The translations under genes were made by a program, and so were the position numbers. The notes beneath the pieces are model-generated. The model was not told the origin of the DNA and did no database searches. It was given only the letters and a program-made list of their open reading frames with translations. Shown here piece after piece: positions 1-8,582 of a DNA stretch of 11,250 bases; the first letter of the stretch is position 1; each line of letters opens with the position of its first letter. This stretch comes from an uncultured Bacteroidota bacterium (GTDB lineage: Bacteria > Bacteroidota > Bacteroidia > Chitinophagales > Chitinophagaceae), in the NCBI GenBank assembly GCA_903912405.1, contig CAIWHF010000121.1, positions 1 to 11,250 on the forward strand, given 5' to 3'.

Positions 1-1
1 A

Positions 2-406
2 AAGGGATTGATAGAAGGAACCCTACATCCTAAAGATCTTAAACAAGCATGGAACGATGCCTATCAAAATTACTTAGGCGTTTGTCCGCAAGATGATGTA
101 ACAGGTATTCTTCAAGACATTCATTGGAGCCATGGTAGTTTTGGTTATTTTCCTACATATTCATTAGGGAGCTTATATGCTGCTCAATTTTATGCTTTTG
201 CAAAGCAAACGATACCTAATTTAGAAAGTGCTATTGAGCAAGGCGATACAACGGAATTTTTAAATTGGTTGCGAAACTCAATCCATACTTTTGGTCGCCG
301 TTATACTTCTAATGAATTATGCAAATTAGTTACGGGCTCCTCGCTAGATACCCAATATTTTTTCGACTATGCCCATAATAAATATAAAGACATCTATAAG
401 TTTTAA
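2..406 (+). CDS. M32 family metallocarboxypeptidase (Taq type), 3' fragment
   Basis: This is the C-terminal part of a zinc carboxypeptidase of peptidase family M32, which removes amino acids one at a time from peptide C-termini in the cytoplasm. The reading frame is already open at the left edge, so about 134 codons are visible of a protein that is usually near 500 residues. A TTG at 8-10 could be taken for a start, but the conserved sequence runs through it, so I treat it as internal. The diagnostic motif is GILQDIHW, the family's G-x-x-Q-D-x-H-W signature, followed by a conserved GYFPTYSLG stretch and YAAQ. The catalytic HEXXH would lie upstream, outside the window. The stop codon overlaps the next start as TAATG, which suggests translational coupling. 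The family call is confident; whether the full gene is intact cannot be seen. Confidence 0.92.
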   Translation, partial: KGLIEGTLHPKDLKQAWNDAYQNYLGVCPQDDVTGILQDIHWSHGSFGYFPTYSLGSLYAAQFYAFAKQTIPNLESAIEQGDTTEFLNWLRNSIHTFGRRYTSNELCKLVTGSSLDTQYFFDYAHNKYKDIYKF

Positions 407-894
407 TGACTACTAGCTTATTTAATACCGAATTGAGCTTGGAGGAACGAACATTCCTTCAAGATAGTTATCAGAAGCATAAAAGAAGATTTATAAAGAA
501 TACATTATTTATAACTAGTATAGCTTTTTTTATAGCAATAAGTTCGTTGTTTAAATTTGATATGGAAACGAAGCAGGTATACCTCAATTGGTTTGTTTTT
601 GCTTGTGTTCAAATAGTTTTGATTGCTTTAGTTGCAATTAGTGCACTGATAGCCTATTATATCAAAATTCATCCAATAAAAAAAGATTATTTATGCAACT
701 ATAAATTAATTGAAGTTGTAACAATCACAAAGAAGGTGCATATGAAAGCCACCAATACCTTTCATTTTTATGTGCTATCTGCATTTCGTTTATCCATTGA
801 AGTAGACCAAGTTATATTTGATCAATATGAAGTAGACGATGAGCTTAATTTAGAACTAAGTTATTATTCTCATTGCTTTTTGGGCTGTTATTAA
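406..894 (+). CDS. Small two-helix membrane protein, function unknown
   Basis: I do not recognise this 162-residue protein by name. It starts with a charged stretch (residues 1-31), then has two hydrophobic segments at about 32-50 and 60-86 that should form a helical hairpin in the inner membrane. Residues 87-162 look soluble and rich in beta strands (alternating hydrophobic residues, ending in an acidic, tyrosine-rich tail and HCFLGCY). This layout resembles small Bacteroidota membrane proteins with a cytosolic beta domain and loosely the YcxB-like arrangement, but I cannot assign a family. Its ATG overlaps the stop of the carboxypeptidase gene by one base, so it is probably the last gene of that unit. 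Its own TAA lies inside the stem of the following terminator. Confidence 0.75.
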   Translation: MTTSLFNTELSLEERTFLQDSYQKHKRRFIKNTLFITSIAFFIAISSLFKFDMETKQVYLNWFVFACVQIVLIALVAISALIAYYIKIHPIKKDYLCNYKLIEVVTITKKVHMKATNTFHFYVLSAFRLSIEVDQVIFDQYEVDDELNLELSYYSHCFLGCY

Positions 895-924
895 GAAAGG
901 CTACCGATTTGGTAGCCTTTCTTA
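892..924. terminator. Bidirectional intrinsic terminator between convergent genes
   Basis: A perfect 14-bp stem (892-905 pairing with 911-924) encloses a 5-base loop, GATTT. The inner part is G+C-rich (GGCTACC/GGTAGCC) and the outer part is A on one side and T on the other, so an A/T-rich flank follows the G+C-rich stem in either direction. It includes the stop codon of the + strand membrane protein and directly abuts the stop of trxB at 925-927. One hairpin can therefore end transcription from both sides. Confidence 0.9.
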
Positions 925-1860
925 TTATCCATGTAATTCACTCAAATAGCGTTCGGCATCTAATGCGGCCATACAGCCACTTCCTGCAGCTGTTACGGCT
1001 TGTCGGTAGTTTTTATCTTGTACATCGCCACAAGCAAAAATACCAGGCATATTAGTTTTAGAGGTGCCAGGTGTAGTTAAAATATATCCGTGATCATCTA
1101 ATTCTAAAACATCTTTAAATAAATCTGAATTCGGTTGGTGCCCAATAGCAACAAAAAATGCTTGTACTGGAATAATTGATTCTAGATTTGTTTTGTTATT
1201 TAAGACACGCATATGGTCTACCTTTTGCTCACCTAATATTTCCAAAGTCTCTGTATTCCACAATACCTCTATGTTCTCTGTTTTTAATACACGATCTTGC
1301 ATAACCTTACTTGCTCTCATCGTATCTTTTCTGATAAGCATCGTAACTTTATTACATATTTTAGATAAGTATAAGGCTTCTTCGCATGCGGTATCTCCAG
1401 CACCAACTATAGCTACATCTTTTCCTTTAAAGAAAAATCCATCGCATACAGCACATGCCGAAACTCCATGGCCATTTAGGCGTTGCTCTGATTCTAAGCC
1501 CAACCATTTAGCTGACGCTCCTGTTGCAATGATAATCACATCCGATTCTATGGTGTGCTCCTCATCGATAGTAGCAACATAAGGTCTTTTAGAGAAATCA
1601 ATACTCGTTACCATGCCCCATCTAATATCTGCGCCCATGCGTTTAGCTTGTGCTTCAAAGTCCATCATCATTTGAGGACCCATAATGCCCTCTGGATAGC
1701 CAGGGTAATTTTCGACTTCTGTAGTGATGGTTAATTGTCCACCGGGCTGAATGCCTTGATATAATATTGGATTTAAATTTGCTCTAGAAGCATATATTGC
1801 TGCTGTATATCCTGCAGGACCAGATCCTACAATAAGTACATTTGTTTTTTCGTTTGCCAT
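925..1860 (-). CDS. trxB: Thioredoxin reductase (NADPH, FAD)
   Basis: This is a 311-residue low-molecular-weight thioredoxin reductase, which passes electrons from NADPH through FAD and a redox-active disulfide to thioredoxin in the cytoplasm. The order of motifs is complete: the FAD-binding GSGPAG at residues 12-17, ATG near 112-114, the redox centre CAVC at 136-139, the NADPH-binding GAGDTA at 153-158, and the closing FACGDV segment near 275-280 that contacts FAD. The NADPH 2'-phosphate motif, HRRxxxR in E. coli, reads IRKDTMR here (176-182), a conservative change. Length is normal. It lies 34 bases downstream of the DUF4249 gene on the same strand and may be its operon partner. A TATTTTG at 1881-1887 is a poor promoter match, so independent transcription is possible but not shown. 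Confidence 0.97.
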   Translation of the reverse strand: MANEKTNVLIVGSGPAGYTAAIYASRANLNPILYQGIQPGGQLTITTEVENYPGYPEGIMGPQMMMDFEAQAKRMGADIRWGMVTSIDFSKRPYVATIDEEHTIESDVIIIATGASAKWLGLESEQRLNGHGVSACAVCDGFFFKGKDVAIVGAGDTACEEALYLSKICNKVTMLIRKDTMRASKVMQDRVLKTENIEVLWNTETLEILGEQKVDHMRVLNNKTNLESIIPVQAFFVAIGHQPNSDLFKDVLELDDHGYILTTPGTSKTNMPGIFACGDVQDKNYRQAVTAAGSGCMAALDAERYLSELHG

Positions 1861-1894
1861 GATTATTTAATTTGGATAAACAAAATACGATTTT

Positions 1895-2764
1895 TTATTT
1901 AACTACAATAATTGTTTTAAAACTAGTTCCATAACCTGCCCAAACGCCAAGGGCTCCATTGCTGATATTGGATATGATGGCTGATGGAGAAGAAAAAGGA
2001 TTGCCTACGGAGTTCGTCGAAAACTCTAGTGTATTCCAGAAATTATAGACTGCTTTTTCAATAGCACACCATTTCACTTGAACCGTATCGCCAATTATAA
2101 AATTAGAAAATGCCTTTGTTGAGGTATCATTGATCTTATCATAGCCTCTTTCTATACGCACATCAATACCATTTCCATTGATTACTTCATCGTTATATAC
2201 CGAGTTTCTACCCGTAAAAAAAGGTTCTCTATTCCTTTTTGTAAAATATCGTACAAAATTGCCCAATGTATCAGGGTCGGTATAGCGAGCAAATATATTC
2301 ACCTCATTTGAATCGGGCCCAGAAGTGTTTACTCTTTTTACTGCCCACATGGAATCTAGGCTTTTCACAATAGGGATTTTTGTACTTGCCTCATATACCT
2401 TTCCTAAGTACTGAATTTTCAATTTGTAAATTTGACCGGGTACACCAACAAAATTGCTATCCTGCGGTGCTACTTGGTAGCTGTTGTTTTGTTCAATTAA
2501 TTGAATGGTTCTAGTAGCGTCTCTTACTTCAACAATAGCACCTCTTACAATACTATTCAATACCGTATTTAGATTAAGAGGATTGGTAACACCGATAGCA
2601 TTCGTTAAAAATACAATAGGGGGTTTGCCCGTTTCAATTTGTCCATCTACAACCAATTTCTTAGTTTCAGCATTGTTTAACTGAAAGGAAACTGTTTTTT
2701 CACAACTACTTAAAAAAAATAAGCAGATTAATAGGTAAGCGTAATTTTTAGAGATAATTGCCAT
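1895..2764 (-). CDS. DUF4249 family outer-membrane lipoprotein
   Basis: This is a 289-residue predicted lipoprotein. The N-terminus has a hydrophobic signal segment (residues 8-20) ending in the lipobox LSSC, so Cys21 would be lipidated after signal peptidase II cleavage. The body matches my recollection of DUF4249 (PF14054): an early KLVVDGQIE stretch, a beta-rich immunoglobulin-like region with the EVRDA and YKLKIQY strands, and a glycine-rich ending GALGVWAGYG. Members are Bacteroidota cell-envelope lipoproteins usually encoded next to a TonB-dependent receptor. Their biochemical role is unknown, and no such receptor is visible here. Its start overlaps the end of the L,D-transpeptidase-fold gene by 17 bases, pointing to coupled expression. 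The start is supported because it places the signal peptide at the N-terminus. Confidence 0.85.
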   Translation of the reverse strand: MAIISKNYAYLLICLFFLSSCEKTVSFQLNNAETKKLVVDGQIETGKPPIVFLTNAIGVTNPLNLNTVLNSIVRGAIVEVRDATRTIQLIEQNNSYQVAPQDSNFVGVPGQIYKLKIQYLGKVYEASTKIPIVKSLDSMWAVKRVNTSGPDSNEVNIFARYTDPDTLGNFVRYFTKRNREPFFTGRNSVYNDEVINGNGIDVRIERGYDKINDTSTKAFSNFIIGDTVQVKWCAIEKAVYNFWNTLEFSTNSVGNPFSSPSAIISNISNGALGVWAGYGTSFKTIIVVK

Positions 2765-3506
2765 CGTTGGTATAGAGTAAAGGTTTCAATTTATGATTCA
2801 ATTCAAAGTAATCGTAATATTTTTTTAAGGTATTCCAAAACTTCTGTTTGAAAGGATCGTTTTTATATTCCACATATAAATAACTCATCGCAGATTTATT
2901 GAAGCGAGTAGGAAAGATGTGAATAGGAATATTCTCTTGTCCGTTTAATCGAGCCATTAAACATGTAATATATAGTTGTGAAATCAACACATCGGTCATA
3001 GGTATACAGCCAATAGTAACACATCCACCATGTATGTAAATATTGCCTCCTAATTTTGGACTGTTGCTCATTGTTCTATCCACTAAATTGGGATAGCTAA
3101 TAAGCATTGATAAATAATATTCACTATGTGGATTGAATTGATCTATATAATAAATTCCTTCGGGTACTTGTCGATCTCCTTCAAATTGCTTTGGACCCAA
3201 CAATCCAGATAATGCGCACACTCTATAGGTTTTTACTAATTTATATTCTTCTGTATTGGTATCTCTAGCCCATAATTCCAATTCGTTTTGGTATTTGAAG
3301 GAACGTAGATAAATATCTTTAGGTGGAAACTTTAAGTTCTTCTTAGTGAAATATTTCTTTATGGTGTCTTGATAGGTATTCATTGCTTGCTGAACCCTTG
3401 GTTGTGACAACTGACTTGCTTTAAACGCTTCGATATTCGTTTGTGCTACAATTGTCTCTGCAAAGACTATATAAAAACATACTAATAATAAGTATCTAAA
3501 ATTCAT
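2748..3506 (-). CDS. Exported L,D-transpeptidase-fold (YkuD) protein, DpaA/YafK-like
   Basis: This 252-residue protein carries a YkuD catalytic signature. His159-Gly160 begins the stretch HGGCVTIGCIPMTD, in which Cys167 is the expected nucleophile, and a PEGIYYID strand precedes it. The shape of the motif resembles E. coli YafK (DpaA) more than classical cross-linking enzymes with SHGCxR. In E. coli that protein detaches Braun lipoprotein from peptidoglycan. A hydrophobic N-terminus (residues 4-21, ending TIVA-Q) looks like a cleavable Sec signal peptide, so it acts in the periplasm. Bacteroidota generally lack Braun lipoprotein, so its substrate here is unknown. It overlaps the lipoprotein gene downstream by 17 bases. 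The YkuD family assignment is strong; whether it makes or cuts bonds is inference. Confidence 0.87.
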   Translation of the reverse strand: MNFRYLLLVCFYIVFAETIVAQTNIEAFKASQLSQPRVQQAMNTYQDTIKKYFTKKNLKFPPKDIYLRSFKYQNELELWARDTNTEEYKLVKTYRVCALSGLLGPKQFEGDRQVPEGIYYIDQFNPHSEYYLSMLISYPNLVDRTMSNSPKLGGNIYIHGGCVTIGCIPMTDVLISQLYITCLMARLNGQENIPIHIFPTRFNKSAMSYLYVEYKNDPFKQKFWNTLKKYYDYFELNHKLKPLLYTNDGNYL

Positions 3507-3583
3507 TATGATTTTTTTTTAGCTTAACACAGGTAGGGAAGCTAGTCGGATTTTATTTTATTAAATCGTGAAAGAAAACAAAA

Positions 3584-3605
3584 AAAGGTGCCCGTTGGCA
3601 CCTTT
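3584..3605 (-). terminator. Intrinsic terminator after hpd
   Basis: A 9-bp perfect stem (3584-3592 with 3597-3605, core GGTGCC/GGCACC) closes a 4-base loop. Read on the - strand it begins 18 bases after the hpd stop and is followed by a T-rich run (complement of 3576-3583). It fits termination of the hmgA-hpd transcript before the next - strand unit. Confidence 0.85.
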
Positions 3606-3623
3606 CTTATTTTTCAGTTTTTT

Positions 3624-4754
3624 TTATAGATTTCCTCTACTAGCTTGTTCGCGTTCAATAGATTCGAACAAGGCTTTAAAGTTGCCTGCGCCAAAGCTTT
3701 TAGCCCCTTTTCGTTGAATGATTTCATAGAATAAAGTAGGTCTATCTTCAACAGGTTTAGTAAAAATTTGTAATAAATAACCCTCTTCATCTCTATCCAC
3801 TAGAATTTTCAATGCTCTTAATGGTTCTATTGATTCGTCAATCTTTCCTACACGGTCTAATAAATCATCGTAATAAGCATTAGGTGTGTCTAAAAATTCT
3901 ACTCCACGAGTTTTTAATGCTTTTACGGTTGCAATGATATCATTGGTTGCAATGGCAATATGCTGAACACCTTCGCCTTCGTAAAAATTAATATATTCTT
4001 CGATTTGAGATTTTTTCTTTCCTTCAGCAGGTTCATTAATTGGAAACTTAACGTAACCATTACCGTTGCTCATTACCTTACTCATTAAAGCCGAATACTC
4101 GGTAGTAATTTGCGTGTCGTCAAAGGATAAGATGTTTGTGAAACCCATAACTTCTTCATACCATTTTACCGTATCATTCATTCTATTCCAACCTACATTA
4201 CCCACACAATGGTCGACATATAAAAGACCCACATCAGATGGGTTATAAGCACTTTCCCATGATCTAAATCCAGGCATAAATATACCTTTGTAATTTTTTC
4301 TTTCTACAAACAAATGGACGGTTTCGCCGTAGGTATAAATACCAGAAATTTTTACTTCACCATTTTCATCTTGCAACGTATAGGGTGCTACATATGATTT
4401 TGCTCCTCTTTTAGTGGTCTCTTCATAACTTTTGTAAGCATCATCTACAGCTAATGCTAGTATTTTCACTCCATCGCCATGCACTTTTACATGTTCTGCT
4501 ATTTCATGTTGACTATTCAATGCTGTAGTCAACATTAAACGCACTTTTCCTTGTTGCAAAACATAGGATACTCTGTCTTTTAAGCCTGTTTCTGGACCAG
4601 CATAAGCAAGAGATTGGTATCCAAATGCAGTTTTATAATAATGAGCAGCTTGTTTTGCATTGCCTACATAAAATTCAATATAATCTGTGCCATTCAAAGG
4701 TAAAAACTCATTACCCGGATTGTTCTGTAATTTTTCTGCTAAAGTAAGTGACAT
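3624..4754 (-). CDS. hpd: 4-hydroxyphenylpyruvate dioxygenase
   Basis: This 376-residue cytoplasmic Fe(II) enzyme converts 4-hydroxyphenylpyruvate and O2 to homogentisate and CO2, the second step of tyrosine breakdown. It has the two vicinal-oxygen-chelate halves expected of the family: an N-terminal one from about residue 22 to 152 and a catalytic C-terminal one from about 175. The three iron ligands can be placed at His182 (in VDHCVGNV), His265 (in GVQHIAIAT) and Glu344 (in LFYEIIQRKG). The conserved C-terminal helix region FGAGNFKALFESIE, which closes over the active site, is present. Length is normal. It follows hmgA with a 24-base gap and no hairpin between them, so the two are very likely co-transcribed, and a terminator follows. 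Nothing looks damaged. Confidence 0.97.
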   Translation of the reverse strand: MSLTLAEKLQNNPGNEFLPLNGTDYIEFYVGNAKQAAHYYKTAFGYQSLAYAGPETGLKDRVSYVLQQGKVRLMLTTALNSQHEIAEHVKVHGDGVKILALAVDDAYKSYEETTKRGAKSYVAPYTLQDENGEVKISGIYTYGETVHLFVERKNYKGIFMPGFRSWESAYNPSDVGLLYVDHCVGNVGWNRMNDTVKWYEEVMGFTNILSFDDTQITTEYSALMSKVMSNGNGYVKFPINEPAEGKKKSQIEEYINFYEGEGVQHIAIATNDIIATVKALKTRGVEFLDTPNAYYDDLLDRVGKIDESIEPLRALKILVDRDEEGYLLQIFTKPVEDRPTLFYEIIQRKGAKSFGAGNFKALFESIEREQASRGNL

Positions 4755-4778
4755 ATAGTTTAGTTTATTTATTTAAGA

Positions 4779-5933
<1,155 letters not shown>

Positions 5934-6030
5934 ATTAAATTTTTAGTAAGGTAAAGTTAGGTGCTTTTAAATGAAAATTATACCGAAAAAGTACTAAAAT
6001 GACAGAAATTATAGTGCTTATTGACTATTG

Positions 6031-6633
6031 TCATATTTGGCTTAATAATACTTGAATAATACCTATGATAAAACCTAAAACACCACCAATGATTTCCACA
6101 AATTTGAATTCTTTCTGCATGATACCGATAAGAATTGATTCTAATTTATCAGAAGAAAACTGAGCTACTTTATCGGATACCATTTTTTGTATGCTGATTT
6201 TCTTTTCTAAAGAAGTCATCATCTGATTGGCAATTTGAGGATACATTTCAATGATTTCATCCATCAACGTACTTTTCATTTCAGCAATTAATTGCTTACT
6301 AATAAACATACTAATGATTGGCATTTTTTGAGGCAACTTCTCATTAAGAAAATGATCTATGTGCACTTCAATCATAGGTTTTATTTCATGAACAGCATCT
6401 TCGCTATTTAGGCTGCTCACGATTTCTTTAATATTCACTAAATCATTAGCTACTATTTGACCCAGTTTTTCAGCAAATTGAGCCTGTCGTTTTGGAAAAA
6501 TACCTTGAAAGGTAATGCCTAAAATTCGTTTAGGTTGCTTAGGATGAAAGAGCATTTTTATAGCAATCCAATTGGTAAACCAACCAATAAAGGCTGCTAT
6601 TAAGGGCAGTAAAATAATGGATAACAGGGACAT
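6031..6633 (-). CDS. DUF445 family membrane protein (short, YheB-like)
   Basis: This 200-residue protein shows the DUF445 pattern. An N-terminal membrane helix (about residues 3-24) runs into GWFTNWIAIKMLFHP, followed by GIFPKRQAQFAEKLG at about 44-58. A charged helical middle part of about 110 residues comes next, and a second membrane helix (about 179-198, GGVLGFIIGIIQ) ends the protein. The middle domain probably lies on one side of the membrane between two anchors. The family is widespread in Bacteroidota and Firmicutes, and I know of no firmly established function. It starts 8 bases after the rfbA stop, so it is probably co-transcribed with rfbB and rfbA, although that does not prove a role in sugar-nucleotide metabolism. 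No strong terminator is visible after it. Confidence 0.9.
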   Translation of the reverse strand: MSLLSIILLPLIAAFIGWFTNWIAIKMLFHPKQPKRILGITFQGIFPKRQAQFAEKLGQIVANDLVNIKEIVSSLNSEDAVHEIKPMIEVHIDHFLNEKLPQKMPIISMFISKQLIAEMKSTLMDEIIEMYPQIANQMMTSLEKKISIQKMVSDKVAQFSSDKLESILIGIMQKEFKFVEIIGGVLGFIIGIIQVLLSQI

Positions 6634-6641
6634 GTTTTTAA

Positions 6642-7511
6642 TTAATAACGTTTATTTAAAATATTTTCTAGGTATTGACCATACCCGCTTTTTTTGTATT
6701 TATTGGCTAATGCCTGCATTTGAGTATCATTGATCCAGCCGTTTCTGTAGGCAATTTCTTCTATGCAACCTACTTTTAATCCTTGGCGTTTTTCGAGTAC
6801 TTCAATAAACTGACCCGCTTCCATCAACGAATCAAAAGTTCCGGTATCCAACCAAGCGGTACCTCTATCTAATACACCTACTTCTAATTTACCTTGCTCT
6901 AAATAGACTCTATTTAAATCGGTAATTTCGAGCTCTCCTCTAGGCGATGGTTTAATTGCTTTTGCAATTTTCACTACTGAGTTGTCGTAGAAATATAAAC
7001 CCGGAACCGCATAATTAGATTTAGGTTGTGTTGGTTTTTCTTCAATACTTTTCACACTATGATGTTCGTCAAATTCAACTACTCCGTAGCGCTCTGGGTC
7101 ATGCACATGATATGCAAAAACAACAGCGCCATCTGGATTTGCTTTTTTCTTAAGCAAAGTGCCCATGCCTGAGCCATAGAAAATATTATCACCTAAGACC
7201 AAAGCAACTGCATCATCCCCAATAAATTCTTCTCCTAAAATAAAAGCTTGCGCTAAGCCATCCGGACTCGGTTGCACAACATATTCAAATTTGCAGCCCA
7301 ATTGAGCACCATCGCCTAAGAGTTTTTTAAACCCTGATTGATCTTCTGGTGTAGTAATGATTAAGATTTCTCTAATACCCGCTAACAAAAGGGTAGAAAG
7401 CGGATAATAAATCATTGGCTTGTCATAAACAGGCATTAGCTGCTTACTTACGGCAATGGTTAAAGGATGTAGACGCGTGCCAGATCCTCCGGCTAATATA
7501 ATTCCTTTCAT
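6642..7511 (-). CDS. rfbA: Glucose-1-phosphate thymidylyltransferase
   Basis: RmlA/RfbA joins glucose-1-phosphate and dTTP into dTDP-glucose, the first step of dTDP-L-rhamnose and other deoxysugar pathways, in the cytoplasm. I chose the ATG at 7511, giving 289 residues and beginning MKGIILAGGSGTRLHPLT, the standard family N-terminus. An upstream ATG at 7568 would add 19 unrelated residues and overlap rfbB. Visible motifs are the nucleotide-binding GGSGTR (8-13), KPMIYYPLS (31-39), the metal-binding GDNIFYG (107-113), EEKP (157-160), the PRGELEITD stretch (190-198) and AWLDTGT (219-225). It starts only 4 bases after the rfbB stop, so the pair should be translated from one mRNA. The fate of dTDP-glucose beyond the next step cannot be read here because rfbC and rfbD are absent. 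Confidence 0.97.
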   Translation of the reverse strand: MKGIILAGGSGTRLHPLTIAVSKQLMPVYDKPMIYYPLSTLLLAGIREILIITTPEDQSGFKKLLGDGAQLGCKFEYVVQPSPDGLAQAFILGEEFIGDDAVALVLGDNIFYGSGMGTLLKKKANPDGAVVFAYHVHDPERYGVVEFDEHHSVKSIEEKPTQPKSNYAVPGLYFYDNSVVKIAKAIKPSPRGELEITDLNRVYLEQGKLEVGVLDRGTAWLDTGTFDSLMEAGQFIEVLEKRQGLKVGCIEEIAYRNGWINDTQMQALANKYKKSGYGQYLENILNKRY

Positions 7512-7515
7512 AAAT

Positions 7516-8568
7516 TTATTTTGAATATTGTTGTTCGTAATAACTTTGGTACTGACCGCTGGTAACATTATTCAACCAGTTTTCGTTTTCTAAATACCAA
7601 TCAATAGTGATGGATAATCCTTCTTCGAAGGTTACTGAAGGTTCCCAGCCGAGTTCCTTTTTAATTTTAGTAGCATCAATTGCATAACGGCGGTCATGCC
7701 CCGGACGGTCTTTGATATAGGTAATGAGTTGCGCAGAAGTACCTGCAGCTCTACCTAATTTCTGATCCATTTGTGTGCATAATAAATGAATGAGTTCAAT
7801 ATTTTGCCATTCATTAAAGCCACCAATATTGTAGGTTTCGCCATCCTTACCCGAATGAAAAACGGTATCAATAGCACGCGCATGATCTAAAACATATAGC
7901 CAATCGCGTGTATATTTTCCGTCGCCATAAACGGGCAAGCTTTTGTTGTTTTTAATATTATGAATAAACAATGGAATCAATTTTTCTGGAAATTGATTTT
8001 GACCATAATTATTGGAGCAATTAGTAATTACAAAAGGCATATGGTACGTATTGCCATAAGCTCTTACTAAATGATCCGACGCTGCTTTGGATGCAGAGTA
8101 GGGCGATTGCGGATCGTAGGGAGTTGTTTCTAAAAAGAAACCTGTTTCGCCCAAAGAGCCATACACTTCATCAGTAGATACATGATAGAAACGTTTATTG
8201 GTGTAATCGTTTTTCCAAAGCGATTTAGCTGCATTTAATAAGTTGGCCGTACCCATTACATTGGTTTGTATAAATGCATTGGGATCAGTGATAGAACGGT
8301 CTACATGGCTTTCTGCTGCTAAGTGAATAACGGCATCAAAAGCGTGTTGTTCAAACAACGCATTGATTTGATGTGCATCATTAATATCGGCCTTAAGAAA
8401 GGTGTAATTTGGTGCATCTTGAATATCTTTCAAATTTTCAAGGTTGCCAGCATAGGTCAGGCAATCTAAATTGAAAATTTGATAGTTAGGATATTTATTT
8501 ACAAATAAACGTACAACGTGCGAACCTATAAATCCAGCACCACCGGTAATTACAATTTTTTTTGTCAT
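7516..8568 (-). CDS. rfbB: dTDP-glucose 4,6-dehydratase
   Basis: RmlB/RfbB is an NAD-dependent short-chain dehydrogenase/reductase that turns dTDP-glucose into dTDP-4-keto-6-deoxyglucose. The 350-residue protein has the NAD-binding GGAGFIGS at residues 9-16, the catalytic STDEVYG (131-137, with the Thr-Asp-Glu triad) and the YxxxK pair Tyr157/Lys161 in YSASKAASDH. The PGHDRRYAID segment typical of the family is near the C-terminus. Length is normal. It is the first gene of the rfbB-rfbA-DUF445 group. A hairpin separates it from accC upstream, leaving only about 14 bases before the start, so its promoter must overlap that hairpin or it is reached by read-through. I see no good promoter match. 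Confidence 0.97.
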   Translation of the reverse strand: MTKKIVITGGAGFIGSHVVRLFVNKYPNYQIFNLDCLTYAGNLENLKDIQDAPNYTFLKADINDAHQINALFEQHAFDAVIHLAAESHVDRSITDPNAFIQTNVMGTANLLNAAKSLWKNDYTNKRFYHVSTDEVYGSLGETGFFLETTPYDPQSPYSASKAASDHLVRAYGNTYHMPFVITNCSNNYGQNQFPEKLIPLFIHNIKNNKSLPVYGDGKYTRDWLYVLDHARAIDTVFHSGKDGETYNIGGFNEWQNIELIHLLCTQMDQKLGRAAGTSAQLITYIKDRPGHDRRYAIDATKIKKELGWEPSVTFEEGLSITIDWYLENENWLNNVTSGQYQSYYEQQYSK

Positions 8569-8582
8569 AATATGATTTTAAA

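Noticed and set aside
8..10. TTG as the true start of the first gene
   Set aside because: Conserved M32 sequence continues through this point and the catalytic half of the enzyme would be missing, so the gene begins outside the window.
1193..1582. A 129-codon open frame on the + strand inside trxB
   Set aside because: It is fully antisense to conserved thioredoxin reductase coding sequence and its composition looks random.
1881..1887. TATTTTG on the - strand as a trxB promoter
   Set aside because: It is one base too short for TAnnTTTG and no -33 element is visible; in such A+T-rich DNA this match is expected by chance.
5999..6034. Inverted repeat ATGACA...TGTCAT at the end of the DUF445 gene as a terminator
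   Set aside because: The stem is only 6 bp, A/T-rich, with a loop of more than 20 bases, so it is unlikely to terminate transcription.
7512..7568. A longer rfbA starting at the ATG at 7568
   Set aside because: The extra 19 residues are unlike any thymidylyltransferase N-terminus and lie inside the rfbB coding region. The family start MKGIILAGG begins at 7511.
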